The notes under the pieces are model-generated. The model ran no database searches. It was given only the letters and a program-made list of their open reading frames with translations, and was not told where the DNA came from. A DNA stretch of 64,000 bases from Sphingomonas pseudosanguinis. Its GTDB lineage: Bacteria > Pseudomonadota > Alphaproteobacteria > Sphingomonadales > Sphingomonadaceae. Of the stretch, positions 8,743-21,635 are shown one piece after another. The stretch lies in assembly GCF_014196255.1 (NCBI RefSeq), contig NZ_JACIDH010000016.1, positions 1 through 64,000 on the forward strand, in the 5' to 3' direction. The translations under genes were made by a program, and so were the position numbers. Each line of letters starts with the position of its first letter. The first letter of the stretch is position 1.

Positions 8743-8786
8743 ATGGGCGCCTTCCAATCGCAGTTCCTCCGCGATAGAGCGCCGCC

Positions 8787-9383
8787 ATGGTCGATCACAG
8801 TTTTCCCGCCCCCCTGTGCGGCGTGGACGAAGCGGGGCGCGGGCCGCTGGCGGGGCCGGTGGTCGCGGCCGCCGTCATCCTGCCCGAGCGGGACTGCCCC
8901 GCCGGCATCAACGATTCCAAGAAGCTGACCGAGAAGACCCGCGCGCGCCTGTGTGCCGAAATCCGCGCCTGTGCGATCGTCGGAATCGGCGTGGTCGAGC
9001 CCGAGGAGATCGACCGGCTCAACATCTATTGGGCGACGATGAAGGCGATGACGCTGGCGGTCGACGCGGTGGTCGAGACGCTGGGATGCCACCCGGCGCA
9101 TGTGCTGGTCGACGGCAATAAGCTTCCCAAATGGGGCTACACCGCCACCGCGATCGTGGGCGGCGATGCCAAGTCGCTGGCGATCGGCGCGGCCTCGATC
9201 GTCGCCAAGCATGTCCGCGACGAGATGATGATCGCCGCCGCCGAGACATGGCCCGCTTATGGCTGGCAGAGCAACAAGGGCTATGGCTCGGCCACACATC
9301 TGGCGGCGCTTCGCGAACATGGCCCCACGCCGCTCCACCGCCGCAGCTTCGCGCCCGTGGCGCAATGTTATCTGGACCTTTGA
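8787..9383 (+). CDS. rnhB: Ribonuclease HII
   Basis: A 198-residue RNase HII, which cuts RNA in RNA-DNA hybrids and starts removal of misincorporated ribonucleotides. The GVDEAGRGPLAGPV motif carries the catalytic D14/E15; NDSKKLTEKTR, the VDGNK segment and GAASIVAKHVRDE supply the remaining metal-binding and substrate residues. The C-terminal YGWQSNKGYGS..H is typical. The length matches bacterial homologues. It is in the same direction as thiD, with a half repeat between them, and is followed by a full family A element. Confidence 0.96.
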   Translation: MVDHSFPAPLCGVDEAGRGPLAGPVVAAAVILPERDCPAGINDSKKLTEKTRARLCAEIRACAIVGIGVVEPEEIDRLNIYWATMKAMTLAVDAVVETLGCHPAHVLVDGNKLPKWGYTATAIVGGDAKSLAIGAASIVAKHVRDEMMIAAAETWPAYGWQSNKGYGSATHLAALREHGPTPLHRRSFAPVAQCYLDL

Positions 9384-9390
9384 TCGCTTA

Positions 9391-9522
9391 TTCCTCCCCA
9401 AGCTATGCTTGGGGAGGGGGACCATCGCGTTTGCGATGGTGGAGGGGCCAGACGAACCGGCCACGCCCCTCCACCACGCCCTGCGGGCGCGGTCCCCCTC
9501 CCCATCTGATGGTGGGGAGGAT
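9391..9522. repeat. Family A composite repeat (variant outer hairpin)
   Basis: A diverged copy whose outer hairpin reads CCTCCCCAAGC..GCTTGGGGAGG and whose inner hairpins are ACCATCGCGTTTGCGATGGT and CCACGCCCTGCGGGCGCGG. Downstream to the ccrM start there is no gene. Confidence 0.8.
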
Positions 9523-9619
9523 TTAGCGATGGATTGAGTCGCAACCGCCACACCCCACTCCCTTGGGGGCGAAGTTATCCACAGCCCCCATATCTGCCAC
9601 GAAATCGCAACACGTCGTC

Positions 9620-10860
<1,241 letters not shown>

Positions 10861-10865
10861 CCCTA

Positions 10866-10888
10866 TTCCTCCCCTGTAAGGGGAGGAT
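10866..10888. repeat. Family A half-element between ccrM and folP
   Basis: Only the outer hairpin CCTCCCCTGTAAGGGGAGG remains. Its GGGGAGG is too far (about 17 bases) from the folP start to be its ribosome-binding site. Confidence 0.7.
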
Positions 10889-10902
10889 TTTGGATTATCA
10901 CG

Positions 10903-11958
10903 ATGCACCTGCGCCCCGTCCAATTCGTCGACACCCCGGTCGGTCTGGAAGACGGCAGCGCCCTGCGTCTGGCGGGCGGAATGCAGTGGTTCGTCGCCTA
11001 TGAGGTCCGCGAAGGCCCCAATCGCCGCATCGTACCCGTCGCACGGTTCGCGCAGGAACTGGGCGGCTCCCCCCGCGCCGAGGCGCTCCATGCCGCCTTC
11101 ACCACCCCCCGCAGCCCCTGGGTCATGGGGCCGCGCACGCTGCGCTTCGACCAGCCGCAGGTCGCTGCGATCCTGAACGTCACGCCGGACAGCTTCTCCG
11201 ATGGCGGCAAGCATGTCGGCGATCCGGCCGCCGCCGCCGATAGCGGCATGGCGATGGCGGCGCTGGGCGCGGCCGTCATCGATCTGGGCGGCGAGTCCAC
11301 CCGCCCCGGCGCCGCCCCCGTCTGGGAAGGCGACGAGATCGCCCGCACCGCCCCCGTCATCGAGCGGCTGGCACGCGGTGGCGCGCTGGTGTCGATCGAC
11401 ACGCGCAAGGCCGCCGTGATGGAAGCCGCGCTCGCCGCCGGCGCGGGCATCGTCAACGATGTCGCCGCGCTGCTGTGGGACGACCGCGCGCTGGAGGTGG
11501 TGGCCAAGGCGGGCTGCCCCGTCATCCTGATGCACTCGCCCGATCCCGAAAAGGGCGGGCATGGCCGGGTCGGGTATGGCGATGTCGTCACCGAGGTGTT
11601 CGACTGGCTGGAGGCGCGCATCGCGGCGGTCGTGGCGGCGGGCGTCGACCGGTCGCGGATCATGGTCGATCCCGGCATCGGCTTCGGCAAATCGCTCGCC
11701 GACAATCTGGCGCTGGTCAACAGCCTGGCGATCTTCCACGGACTGGGCTGCCCGATCATGCTGGGGGCCAGCCGCAAGCGGATGATCGGCGCGCTGTCGA
11801 ACGAAGCGCCCGTCGACGCCCGGCTTGGCGGGTCGCTGGCGCTGGCGATCAAGGGCGCGGAGGCGGGGGTCCAGTTGATCCGCGTGCACGACGTGGCGGA
11901 AACGGTGCAGGCGCTGCATGTCTGGCGGGGCTTACGCGACCGCGCCCTGATGGGATAG
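10903..11958 (+). CDS. folP: Dihydropteroate synthase
   Basis: A 351-residue TIM-barrel enzyme joining para-aminobenzoate to the pterin pyrophosphate in folate synthesis. The first pterin motif is AILNVTPDSFSDGG at about 88-101, then DLGGESTRPGA, VSIDT, NDV, and DPGIGFGKS, and the GASRKRMIG motif follows. The ~80-residue N-terminal extension before the barrel is not part of the E. coli enzyme; similar extensions are known in some alphaproteobacteria. This is the usual target fold of sulfonamides. It follows ccrM in the same direction. Confidence 0.94.
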   Translation: MHLRPVQFVDTPVGLEDGSALRLAGGMQWFVAYEVREGPNRRIVPVARFAQELGGSPRAEALHAAFTTPRSPWVMGPRTLRFDQPQVAAILNVTPDSFSDGGKHVGDPAAAADSGMAMAALGAAVIDLGGESTRPGAAPVWEGDEIARTAPVIERLARGGALVSIDTRKAAVMEAALAAGAGIVNDVAALLWDDRALEVVAKAGCPVILMHSPDPEKGGHGRVGYGDVVTEVFDWLEARIAAVVAAGVDRSRIMVDPGIGFGKSLADNLALVNSLAIFHGLGCPIMLGASRKRMIGALSNEAPVDARLGGSLALAIKGAEAGVQLIRVHDVAETVQALHVWRGLRDRALMG

Positions 11959-12009
11959 CGCGGGGATAAGGCCCTCGCTTTTCGGGCCCCAAACGCCCAC
12001 ATAGGGGCG

Positions 12010-12771
12010 ATGCAGCGTCCCCAGCCCCAGATTATCCGCGTCATCGATTTGGAGACGACCGGACAGGCCCCGCCCACCCACGGCGTGTGCGAGATCGGCT
12101 GGCAGGACGTCGCGCTGGGCAAGGACGGCCGCTGGGAGCTGGAGGGCGAAGGCGGCAGCATCCTGGTCAATCCGGGCCGCCCCATCCCGCCGATCACCCA
12201 GGCGATCCACCATATCCTCGACGAGCAGGTCGCCGATGCGCCGTGGTGGCATGATGTCGCGCGCCGCGTGCTCGATCCCTGGCCGCGCCGTATCGCGCTG
12301 GCCGCGCACCGCGCCGATTTCGAGCAGCAATATTGCACCCCCGCTATGACCCAGTCGGCCGACTGGATCTGCACCTGGAAATGCGCGCTGCGCCTGTGGC
12401 CCGACAGCCCCAGCTTTTCCAACCAGGTGCTACGGTACTGGCGCAAGCCCGATGGGCTGGTGCATGAGCGCGGTCTGCCCATCCACCGCGCCTTTCCCGA
12501 CGCCTATGTCACCGCGCACCACCTGCGCGATCAGCTGAACGAGGCGAGCGTTGCGCAATTGCTCGAATGGTCGCGCAGCCCCGGCCTGTTGCCGCGCGTC
12601 CGCTACGGCCCCGATCGCGGCAAGGACTGGCGCGAGATCGACGAGGAGTCGCTGATCGGCTTCCTCAGCGACCGCGATCCCGATGTCCGCTTCACCGCCG
12701 AGACCGAGATGGCGCGGCGGCAGGGCGGCGGCCATGTCGGCCGCCCCAGCGCGCAGGAATTGTTGCTGTAA
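12010..12771 (+). CDS. DnaQ-like 3'-5' exonuclease
   Basis: A 253-residue protein with the DEDDh exonuclease fold. Exo I is VIDLETTG (Asp/Glu) near residue 12; Exo II is AAHRADFEQQY near 98; Exo III is the HRAFPDAYVTAHHL block near 157, giving the catalytic His and last Asp. The C-terminal ~75 residues hold a short PRVRYG..RGKDW motif found in exonucleases of this type. It is short of any polymerase domain, so it is not DNA polymerase III epsilon for certain; a stand-alone repair or RNA-processing exonuclease is equally possible. Confidence 0.82.
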   Translation: MQRPQPQIIRVIDLETTGQAPPTHGVCEIGWQDVALGKDGRWELEGEGGSILVNPGRPIPPITQAIHHILDEQVADAPWWHDVARRVLDPWPRRIALAAHRADFEQQYCTPAMTQSADWICTWKCALRLWPDSPSFSNQVLRYWRKPDGLVHERGLPIHRAFPDAYVTAHHLRDQLNEASVAQLLEWSRSPGLLPRVRYGPDRGKDWREIDEESLIGFLSDRDPDVRFTAETEMARRQGGGHVGRPSAQELLL

Positions 12772-12825
12772 CAGGGACGTAACGGCTCTGGCGCCGCCCC
12801 CGCTCCTTCGATAAGGCATGGCGTC

Positions 12826-14325
12826 ATGCAGGGGTCCAGCACCACGCCATCCGCCGAGAGCCCGATCGGCCGCATCCTGATCGCCGCGATGGTGACGGGC
12901 TTCCTGGCGCTGCTGATCGCGGCCGCCACCGCCGGCTATGCCCTTCAGCAGGGCAACCGGCATACCGACTGGGTCATCCACACCTATCGCGTCGAAAGCG
13001 TGCTGACCGAGGTGCGCCGGCTGGTCGAGCAGAAGGAGACCGCACGGCGCGGCTATATGCTCGCGGGCACGCGGCCCTTCCTCGACAGCTTTGACCAGGC
13101 ATCGGCGGCGCTTGCCCCGCGCGTTGCCGAACTCCGCGCGCTGACCGCCGACAATCCCAACCAGCGCGCGCCAATGGCCGAGGTGCTGCGCCGCCTGGCC
13201 GCGCTCGACGCGGTGCAGCGGATGACCAACAGCCTCGTCGACCAGGGTCGCGGGGCCGAGGCGCTGCGCCGGTTCCGCGGCGATAGCGGCCTGGAGCGCG
13301 TACGGCGGCTGCGCGAGACCTTTCAGACCATGGCGCATGAGGAGCGGCGGCTGCTGAACCTGCGCGATGCCGAACAGAGCGCCAACCGGCGGATGTTCTC
13401 GGTCGTGGTGGTGGTCGCCGGCCTGCTGCTGGTGCTGGTCACGCTGATCTCGTTCCTGACGGTCCGGCGCTATACCCGCGAACTGGGCGAGTCGCGCGAC
13501 GCGCTGTCGACGCTGAACGCGACGCTGGAGGAGCAGGTGACCGAACGCACCGCCGATCTGGCGCTGGCGAACGAGGAGATTCAGCGTTTCGCCTATATCG
13601 TCAGCCACGATCTCCGCTCGCCGCTGGTCAACGTCATGGGCTTCACCGCCGAGCTGTCGGCGGCCGCACAGCCACTGGCCGAGCTGATCGACCGCGCCGA
13701 GGCGGAGGCGCCGCAGATCGTGACCGAAGAGGCGCGGCTGGCCGCACGCGAGGATTTGCCCGAGGCGATCGGTTTCATCCGCACCTCGACCGCCAAGATG
13801 GACCGGCTGATCAACGCCATCCTGAAGCTCAGCCGCGAGGGCCGCCGGGTGCTGGCGCCCGAGATGATCGCGCTCGACCAGTTGGCCGAACAGATCACCG
13901 ATGCGATCCGCCACGTCATCGACGATCGCGGCGTCACGGTCACGATCGAACGGCCGATGCCGGTCATCGTCAGCGACCGGATCGCGCTGGAGCAGATCCT
14001 TTCGAACCTGATCGAGAATGCGACCAAATACCGCCACCCGACCCGCGCCGCCGAGGTGCATATCTCTGCCGAGGAAACGCGCGGCCGGGTGATCGTCGCG
14101 GTGCGCGACAATGGCCGGGGCATCGACCCGCGCGACCATCAGCGCATCTTCGACCTGTTCCGCCGCTCGGGCCAACAGGACCAGCCGGGCGAGGGCATCG
14201 GCCTCGCCCATGTCCGCGCGCTCGCCTATCGCCTGGGCGGTACGATTTCGGTCGAATCCCAACTGGGTGAAGGCGCGACCTTCTTCCTTTCGCTACCCCC
14301 ATCCCTTTCCATCGAAAGTGCCTGA
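12826..14325 (+). CDS. Membrane sensor histidine kinase with CHASE3-like sensor
   Basis: A 499-residue kinase. Two transmembrane helices (about 17-39 and 191-212) flank a helical periplasmic region of CHASE3 type, recognised by VRRLVEQKETARRGYMLAG. A coiled linker (about 218-250) leads to the HisKA domain with SHDLRSPL, phospho-His at H261. The ATPase domain has N-box NLIENATKY, G1 DNGRGID and G2 GEGIGLAHV. A 30-40 residue insertion rich in Ala/Glu follows the H-box helix. It is immediately followed by a receiver gene with no spacer, suggesting a matched pair. Confidence 0.92.
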   Translation: MQGSSTTPSAESPIGRILIAAMVTGFLALLIAAATAGYALQQGNRHTDWVIHTYRVESVLTEVRRLVEQKETARRGYMLAGTRPFLDSFDQASAALAPRVAELRALTADNPNQRAPMAEVLRRLAALDAVQRMTNSLVDQGRGAEALRRFRGDSGLERVRRLRETFQTMAHEERRLLNLRDAEQSANRRMFSVVVVVAGLLLVLVTLISFLTVRRYTRELGESRDALSTLNATLEEQVTERTADLALANEEIQRFAYIVSHDLRSPLVNVMGFTAELSAAAQPLAELIDRAEAEAPQIVTEEARLAAREDLPEAIGFIRTSTAKMDRLINAILKLSREGRRVLAPEMIALDQLAEQITDAIRHVIDDRGVTVTIERPMPVIVSDRIALEQILSNLIENATKYRHPTRAAEVHISAEETRGRVIVAVRDNGRGIDPRDHQRIFDLFRRSGQQDQPGEGIGLAHVRALAYRLGGTISVESQLGEGATFFLSLPPSLSIESA

Positions 14326-14769
14326 ATGAACGACCATCGCTCCGTTGGCATCGTCATGATCGAGGATGACGAGGGCCATGCCCGCCTGATCGAGAAGAAT
14401 ATCCGCCGCGCCGGGATTCTGAACGACATCCGTCACTTCACCGATGGCACGACCGCGCTCGACTATCTGTTCCACGCGCCAGACGGCCCGGCCAAGAGCG
14501 GCCCGGCGATGGTCCTGCTCGACCTGAACCTGCCCGATATGAGCGGCACCGACATCCTGGCGCGGATCAAGAAAGAGGGCAGCCCCCTGAAGCGCGCGCC
14601 CGTCGTCGTACTGACGACCACCGACGACAAGGTGGAAATCCAGCGCTGCTACGACCTGGGCTGCAACGTCTATATCACCAAGCCGGTGAACTATGAGAAT
14701 TTCGCCCAGGCGATCCGCCAGCTGGGCCTGTTCCTGTCGGTGATCCAGGTTCCGGAAGTCGAGGGCTGA
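14326..14769 (+). CDS. Single-domain response regulator
   Basis: A 147-residue receiver without output domain, resembling the CheY-like partners of phytochrome-type kinases. Acidic pair IEDD at 12-15, phosphoacceptor D66 in VLLDLNLPD, Thr in VVLTTTDD, and Lys in YITKPVN. The ATG directly follows the stop of the kinase gene (TGAATG). It probably passes phosphate to a phosphotransfer protein or binds a partner. The next gene overlaps or abuts its stop. Confidence 0.93.
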   Translation: MNDHRSVGIVMIEDDEGHARLIEKNIRRAGILNDIRHFTDGTTALDYLFHAPDGPAKSGPAMVLLDLNLPDMSGTDILARIKKEGSPLKRAPVVVLTTTDDKVEIQRCYDLGCNVYITKPVNYENFAQAIRQLGLFLSVIQVPEVEG

Positions 14770-15818
14770 CCCCGCTTCCCGCCCCGGCCGCGACGGAGGG
14801 TGCGCGCATCCTCTATATCGACGATGACGACGCGCTGCGCCGGCTGGTGACGCGCGCGCTGGCGCGGCGGGGCTGGACGGTGACGGGGGCGGCCTCGGGG
14901 GCCGAGGGGATAGCGCTGGCCGGCGAAGGCGGCTTCGATCTGGTCGCGGTCGATCATTATATGCCGGGCTTGGACGGGCTGGAGACGCTGAGCGCGATCA
15001 ACGCGCTCCCCGCGCCGCCGCCCGTGGTCTATGTCAGCGGATCGGACGAGGGCCGCATCGCCGTCGCCGCGCTGAAGGCCGGTGCCGCCGATTATGTGGT
15101 GAAGGCGGTCGGCGAGGATTTCTTCGACCTGCTCGCCGCCAGCTTCGAACAGGTGCTCGACCGTACCCGACTGGAGCGCGCCAAGGCGGAGGCCGAGGCC
15201 GAACTGCGCGCCTCCAACGCCCGGCTGGAGGCGATGTTGAGCGAGGTCAATCACCGCGTCGCCAACTCGTTGCAACTCGTCTCGGCGATGATCGGCCTGC
15301 AAAAGGGCGTGATGACCGACGCGCACGCGCGCGAGGCGCTGGAGGATACGCAGCGGCGAATCCGCGCGATCGCGCAGGTGCACCGCCGGCTTTATACCGC
15401 CAACGATGTCGAGCAGGTCGATCTGCGCGACTATCTGGGCGCGCTGGTCGAGGAACTCGGCGAAAGCTGGTCGAGCGACGCCCTCCCCCGCACGCTGACC
15501 CTGACCGCCGAGCCGATCCGGGTGAAGACCGACCGCGCGGTGTCGATCGGGGTGATCGTCACCGAGCTGGTCACCAACGCCTGCAAATACGCCTATCCGG
15601 GCGCGGCGGGCGAGGTGCGCATTTCGGTGGCGCAGGGCGACGGGCATTGCCTGCTGGCGGTCGAGGACGATGGCTGCGGCATGGCGGCGGACCAGAAGCC
15701 GCAAGGCACCGGGCTGGGCGCCAAACTGATCCGCGCGATGGCGCAGAGCCTGCAGACGGTGGTGGAATATGACCCGGCGCATACGGGCGTGCGCGCGGTG
15801 ATGCGGGTGCCGGTTTAG
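14766..15818 (+). CDS. Receiver-HisKA_2 histidine kinase with apparent CTG start
   Basis: The protein has a full receiver (acidic residues IDDDD, D63 in VAVDHYMPG, K113 in YVVKA), a coiled linker, and a HisKA_2-type kinase with NHRVANSLQLVSAMIGL (phospho-His about 163), N-box TELVTNACKYAYP and GTGLGAKLI. No ATG, GTG or TTG lies in frame between the upstream in-frame stop (14694) and 14847, which is already inside the receiver. A CTG at 14766 overlapping the previous TGA (CTGA) with GAGG upstream is the best start; GTG at 14847 would truncate the receiver. HisKA_2 kinases of alphaproteobacteria often serve the general stress response. Confidence 0.85.
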   Translation: MTPLPAPAATEGARILYIDDDDALRRLVTRALARRGWTVTGAASGAEGIALAGEGGFDLVAVDHYMPGLDGLETLSAINALPAPPPVVYVSGSDEGRIAVAALKAGAADYVVKAVGEDFFDLLAASFEQVLDRTRLERAKAEAEAELRASNARLEAMLSEVNHRVANSLQLVSAMIGLQKGVMTDAHAREALEDTQRRIRAIAQVHRRLYTANDVEQVDLRDYLGALVEELGESWSSDALPRTLTLTAEPIRVKTDRAVSIGVIVTELVTNACKYAYPGAAGEVRISVAQGDGHCLLAVEDDGCGMAADQKPQGTGLGAKLIRAMAQSLQTVVEYDPAHTGVRAVMRVPV

Positions 15819-15842
15819 GCTTTTCGGTGGCGGGCGGGGCTT

Positions 15843-15923
15843 GGCCTTCGACTTCGCTCAGGCTGAACGGTTGTTGTGGAAGCCCCGCTCCCTCGCTCCG
15901 TTCGGCCTGAGCGAAGTCGAAGG
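15843..15923. repeat. Family B repeat pair (inverted)
   Basis: Two inverted copies of GGCCTTCGACTTCGCTCAGG plus CTGAACGG, with about 27 bases between them. The same unit recurs across the window, often in inverted pairs. Read in one frame it yields a spurious peptide AFDFAQAER. Confidence 0.85.
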
Positions 15924-15950
15924 AAAGCCCACCGCTCACCTCTTGCCGCT

Positions 15951-16004
15951 CCCCTCCCGCAGGCGGGAGGGGATGGGGGAGGGCAACGTGTCTCACGGAG
16001 ACCA
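15951..16004. repeat. Family C repeat
   Basis: A CCCCTCCCGCAGGCGGGAGG hairpin followed by GGATGGGGGAGGGCA and GTGTCTCACGGAGACC. Copies recur near 20.3 kb and 41.4 kb. Confidence 0.8.
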
Positions 16005-16041
16005 TGCCTGTGGCCTAAAGAAAGATGACATGAGATGGCTT

Positions 16042-16117
16042 CGTCATTGCGAGCGTCGCGAAGCAATCCAGAGCGTCTGCCCGGACACTGGATTGCTTCG
16101 CGACGCTCGCAATGACG
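16042..16117. repeat. Family D: perfect 30-bp inverted repeat
   Basis: CGTCATTGCGAGCGTCGCGA plus AGCAATCCAG at 16042-16071 is exactly inverted at 16088-16117, with a 16-base loop. Similar CGTCATTGCGAGCG elements are a widely seen interspersed repeat in Alphaproteobacteria. It lies in the 434-base gene-free region between the kinase and the methyltransferase gene. Confidence 0.85.
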
Positions 16118-16252
16118 GATTGGGTCAAACTGACGTCATCCTGCTCTAGCCCCTCCCCAACCGATTTCCAGGTAAACGATGCCCCGCATCGTTTAGGTCA
16201 TGCCGGGGGCATGACCGACCTTGAACTCCCTGCCGGGAAAGTGGCTTTAGAA

Positions 16253-17002
16253 TCAGGGCTTACGAAACTTGTAGACGAACTGATCGGTCTGCCCACGAAT
16301 GGCGGGATCGAACACATTCTTCGAGTGATCGTCCGCCGGATTGCGCAGCACCCGGCTTTCGCCGACGAAGCGGAAGCCCACCGACTGGACCTGCCGCTTC
16401 ACATAGTCGGGATCGATCCGGTGCGTCGTGTTGGTGTTGGCCAACCCCCGGCCCGCCGTATCGGCATGGTCGATGACGACATAGGTGCCACCCGACTTCA
16501 GCAGCTTGAACACCGCCTGGTCGAACGCGCGCAGCGCGGGTTCGCCCGCATTGTTGGCGACGTCGTGATAGTTCTGGACGGTCCAGAACAGGTCGACCGG
16601 CTTGTCCGAGGCGGGCAGGTTCACCGCCTGCACCTGCGCGGTCGCGTTGGGCAGGTTCCAGCCCTGGATCACGGGCAGCGACTTCTCGGCATATTTCTGC
16701 CCGGCGGCGGGCCAATAGGCATAGACATGCCCCTTCGGCCCGACGATGCCCGAGAAGATGCGCGTCCAATAGCCCTTGCCGGGCAGGTAATCGATCACCG
16801 TGTCGCCGGGCTTCACGCCCGAAAAGGCGAGCACGGCGGCGGCCTGGCGCCGCGCGTCGTCGCCCGCCTGCTCAGCCCGCGCCGGGTCGGCCAGCGCGGT
16901 GGTGATGGTGGCGGGGACCTTGGCCAGAGCGGCAGGCTTTTGCTGCGCCACCGCGACGGTCGCGCCCGCCGCCAGCATCAGTCCCAGTGCGATCGCCTTC
17001 AT
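16253..17002 (-). CDS. Exported SAM-methyltransferase-like protein
   Basis: A 249-residue protein resembling the predicted methyltransferases of COG4798. It begins with a signal peptide (MKAIALGLMLAAGATVAVAQ), so it is probably periplasmic. The class I fold motif is VIDYLPGKGYWTRIFSG at about 69-85, in the place of the SAM-binding glycine loop, followed by acidic and FWTVQNYHD segments. Export is puzzling because S-adenosylmethionine is cytoplasmic; the fold may have been reused. It lies downstream of gyrB on the same strand, with family B repeats between. Confidence 0.72.
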   Translation of the reverse strand: MKAIALGLMLAAGATVAVAQQKPAALAKVPATITTALADPARAEQAGDDARRQAAAVLAFSGVKPGDTVIDYLPGKGYWTRIFSGIVGPKGHVYAYWPAAGQKYAEKSLPVIQGWNLPNATAQVQAVNLPASDKPVDLFWTVQNYHDVANNAGEPALRAFDQAVFKLLKSGGTYVVIDHADTAGRGLANTNTTHRIDPDYVKRQVQSVGFRFVGESRVLRNPADDHSKNVFDPAIRGQTDQFVYKFRKP

Positions 17003-17045
17003 GCCTGCTCTCTCCTGCTTGATACCGATGCCATCATCCCCAACC

Positions 17046-17115
17046 CCCGTTCAGGCTGAGCGTAGTCGAAGCCCAAGGGAATCCCGTGGCCTTCGACCTC
17101 GCTCAGGCTGAACGG
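17046..17115. repeat. Family B repeat pair (inverted, variant)
   Basis: Left copy CCGTTCAGGCTGAGCGTAGT and right copy GGCCTTCGACCTCGCTCAGG with single-base differences from the consensus. It lies between gyrB and the methyltransferase gene. Confidence 0.8.
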
Positions 17116-17177
17116 AGGGTGGGAATATCCGAACCAGCCCGGATTTCCCGCTCGCTCAGCCCGAACAGGGCGGGGTT

Positions 17178-20392
<3,215 letters not shown>

Positions 20393-20410
20393 AGCCCCCA
20401 GTCGCCGATC

Positions 20411-21454
20411 CTAAAACGCCACCCGCGTCGCCTCCCCCGGTACGTCCGTAAACAACCCAGGCTCGGTCCCGGTCATCCACACCTGCCCCCGCCCCGCTAG
20501 CCGCTCGAACAGCGCAGCGCGGCGCGACGGGTCGAGATGCGCTGCCACCTCATCGAGCAGCAGCACCGGCGGCACCCCGCGCCGCTCGGTCACCAGATCG
20601 GCATGCGCCAGCACGATGCCCAGCAGCAGCGCCTTTTGCTCGCCGGTCGAACACAGCGCCGCCGCCTGCCCCTTGGCGACATGCGTCACCGAAAGGTCGG
20701 CCCGGTGCGGCCCCACCAAAGTCCGCCCCGCCGCCGCATCCCGCCTGCGCCCCATCGCCAGCGCATGCGCGAACCCGGCAGGATCGACCGCCTCCCCCTC
20801 CAGCGCCAGCGCGGCGCGCGCGAACACGCTGTCGGGCACCTCCTCTAACCGCTGGTCCAGCGCCGCCACCGCCGTGACGCGCGCGGCATCGACCGCCGCG
20901 CCATGCTCGACCATGCGGGCCTCCAGCGCGCTCAGCCAGTCGGGATCGACCGGACCGTCGCTGGCGAGCAGCCGGTTGCGCTCGCGCATCGCCGCGTCAT
21001 AGCGGGTGGCGTGCATCCCATGCGCGGGGGCCAGCGCCAGCACCAGCCGGTCGAGAAACCGCCGCCGCTCGGACGCGGGCTCGACGAACAGCCGATCCAT
21101 CGCCGGAGTCAGCCACAGCACCGACAGCCAGTCCGCCAGCGCATTGGCGCTCGCCGCCGCCCCCTGCACCCGCACCACGCGGCGCTCCGGTGCGGACGGC
21201 AGCGCACCGGTCGCGATCTCGACATCGCCGACGATCGTCGCCGCGACCCCGAACCCGCCCTTGCCCCCCTGCCGCGCCATCGCCGACAGGCCCGCGCGCC
21301 GCAGCCCCCGGCCGGGGGCGAGCAGCGACACCGCTTCCAGCACGTTGGTTTTCCCTGCGCCATTCTCGCCGGTCAGCACGACGAACCCCGCCGCCGGGGT
21401 CAGCGCGAGGTCGGCGTGATTGCGGAAATCGGTGAGGACAAGGCGGGTGAGCAT
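20411..21454 (-). CDS. recF: DNA replication and repair protein RecF
   Basis: A 347-residue SMC-like ATPase that helps load RecA at gaps. N-terminal [12 protein letters not shown] and Walker [18 protein letters not shown] lie at about 29-45, with signature [16 protein letters not shown] and Walker [12 protein letters not shown] near the C-terminus. Start at [10 protein letters not shown] matches the family; an upstream ATG would read into a repeat. It lies between dnaN (upstream) and gyrB (downstream), the normal order except for the intervening small gene on the other strand. Confidence 0.96.
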   Translation of the reverse strand: MLTRLVLTDFRNHADLALTPAAGFVVLTGENGAGKTNVLEAVSLLAPGRGLRRAGLSAMARQGGKGGFGVAATIVGDVEIATGALPSAPERRVVRVQGAAASANALADWLSVLWLTPAMDRLFVEPASERRRFLDRLVLALAPAHGMHATRYDAAMRERNRLLASDGPVDPDWLSALEARMVEHGAAVDAARVTAVAALDQRLEEVPDSVFARAALALEGEAVDPAGFAHALAMGRRRDAAAGRTLVGPHRADLSVTHVAKGQAAALCSTGEQKALLLGIVLAHADLVTERRGVPPVLLLDEVAAHLDPSRRAALFERLAGRGQVWMTGTEPGLFTDVPGEATRVAF

Positions 21455-21488
21455 CGGGTCCGCCTTATAGGGTATGAGCCCCCAATAC

Positions 21489-21626
21489 ATCCTCCCCTGC
21501 AAGGGGAGGTGGCAGGCCGAAGGCCTGACGGAGGGGTGTCACCGCCAGCGAGACTATTCATCGCCGGCCGCGACACCCCTCCACCATCGCTGCGCGATGG
21601 TCCCCCTCCCCTTACAGGGGAGGAAT
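21489..21626. repeat. Family A composite repeat between dnaN and recF
   Basis: A full element: outer hairpins CCTCCCCTGCAAGGGGAGG and CTCCCCTTACAGGGGAGG, inner hairpins AGGCCGAAGGCCT and ACCATCGCTGCGCGATGGT. Its edge GGAGGAATAG lies about 10 bases from the dnaN stop. Confidence 0.88.
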
Positions 21627-21635
21627 AGAAAGGTT

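Noticed and set aside
8743..8928. A small gene starting inside the half repeat after thiD
   Set aside because: Starts in the GGAGGAATGG of a family A half and overlaps rnhB in another frame; a typical false start made by the repeat.
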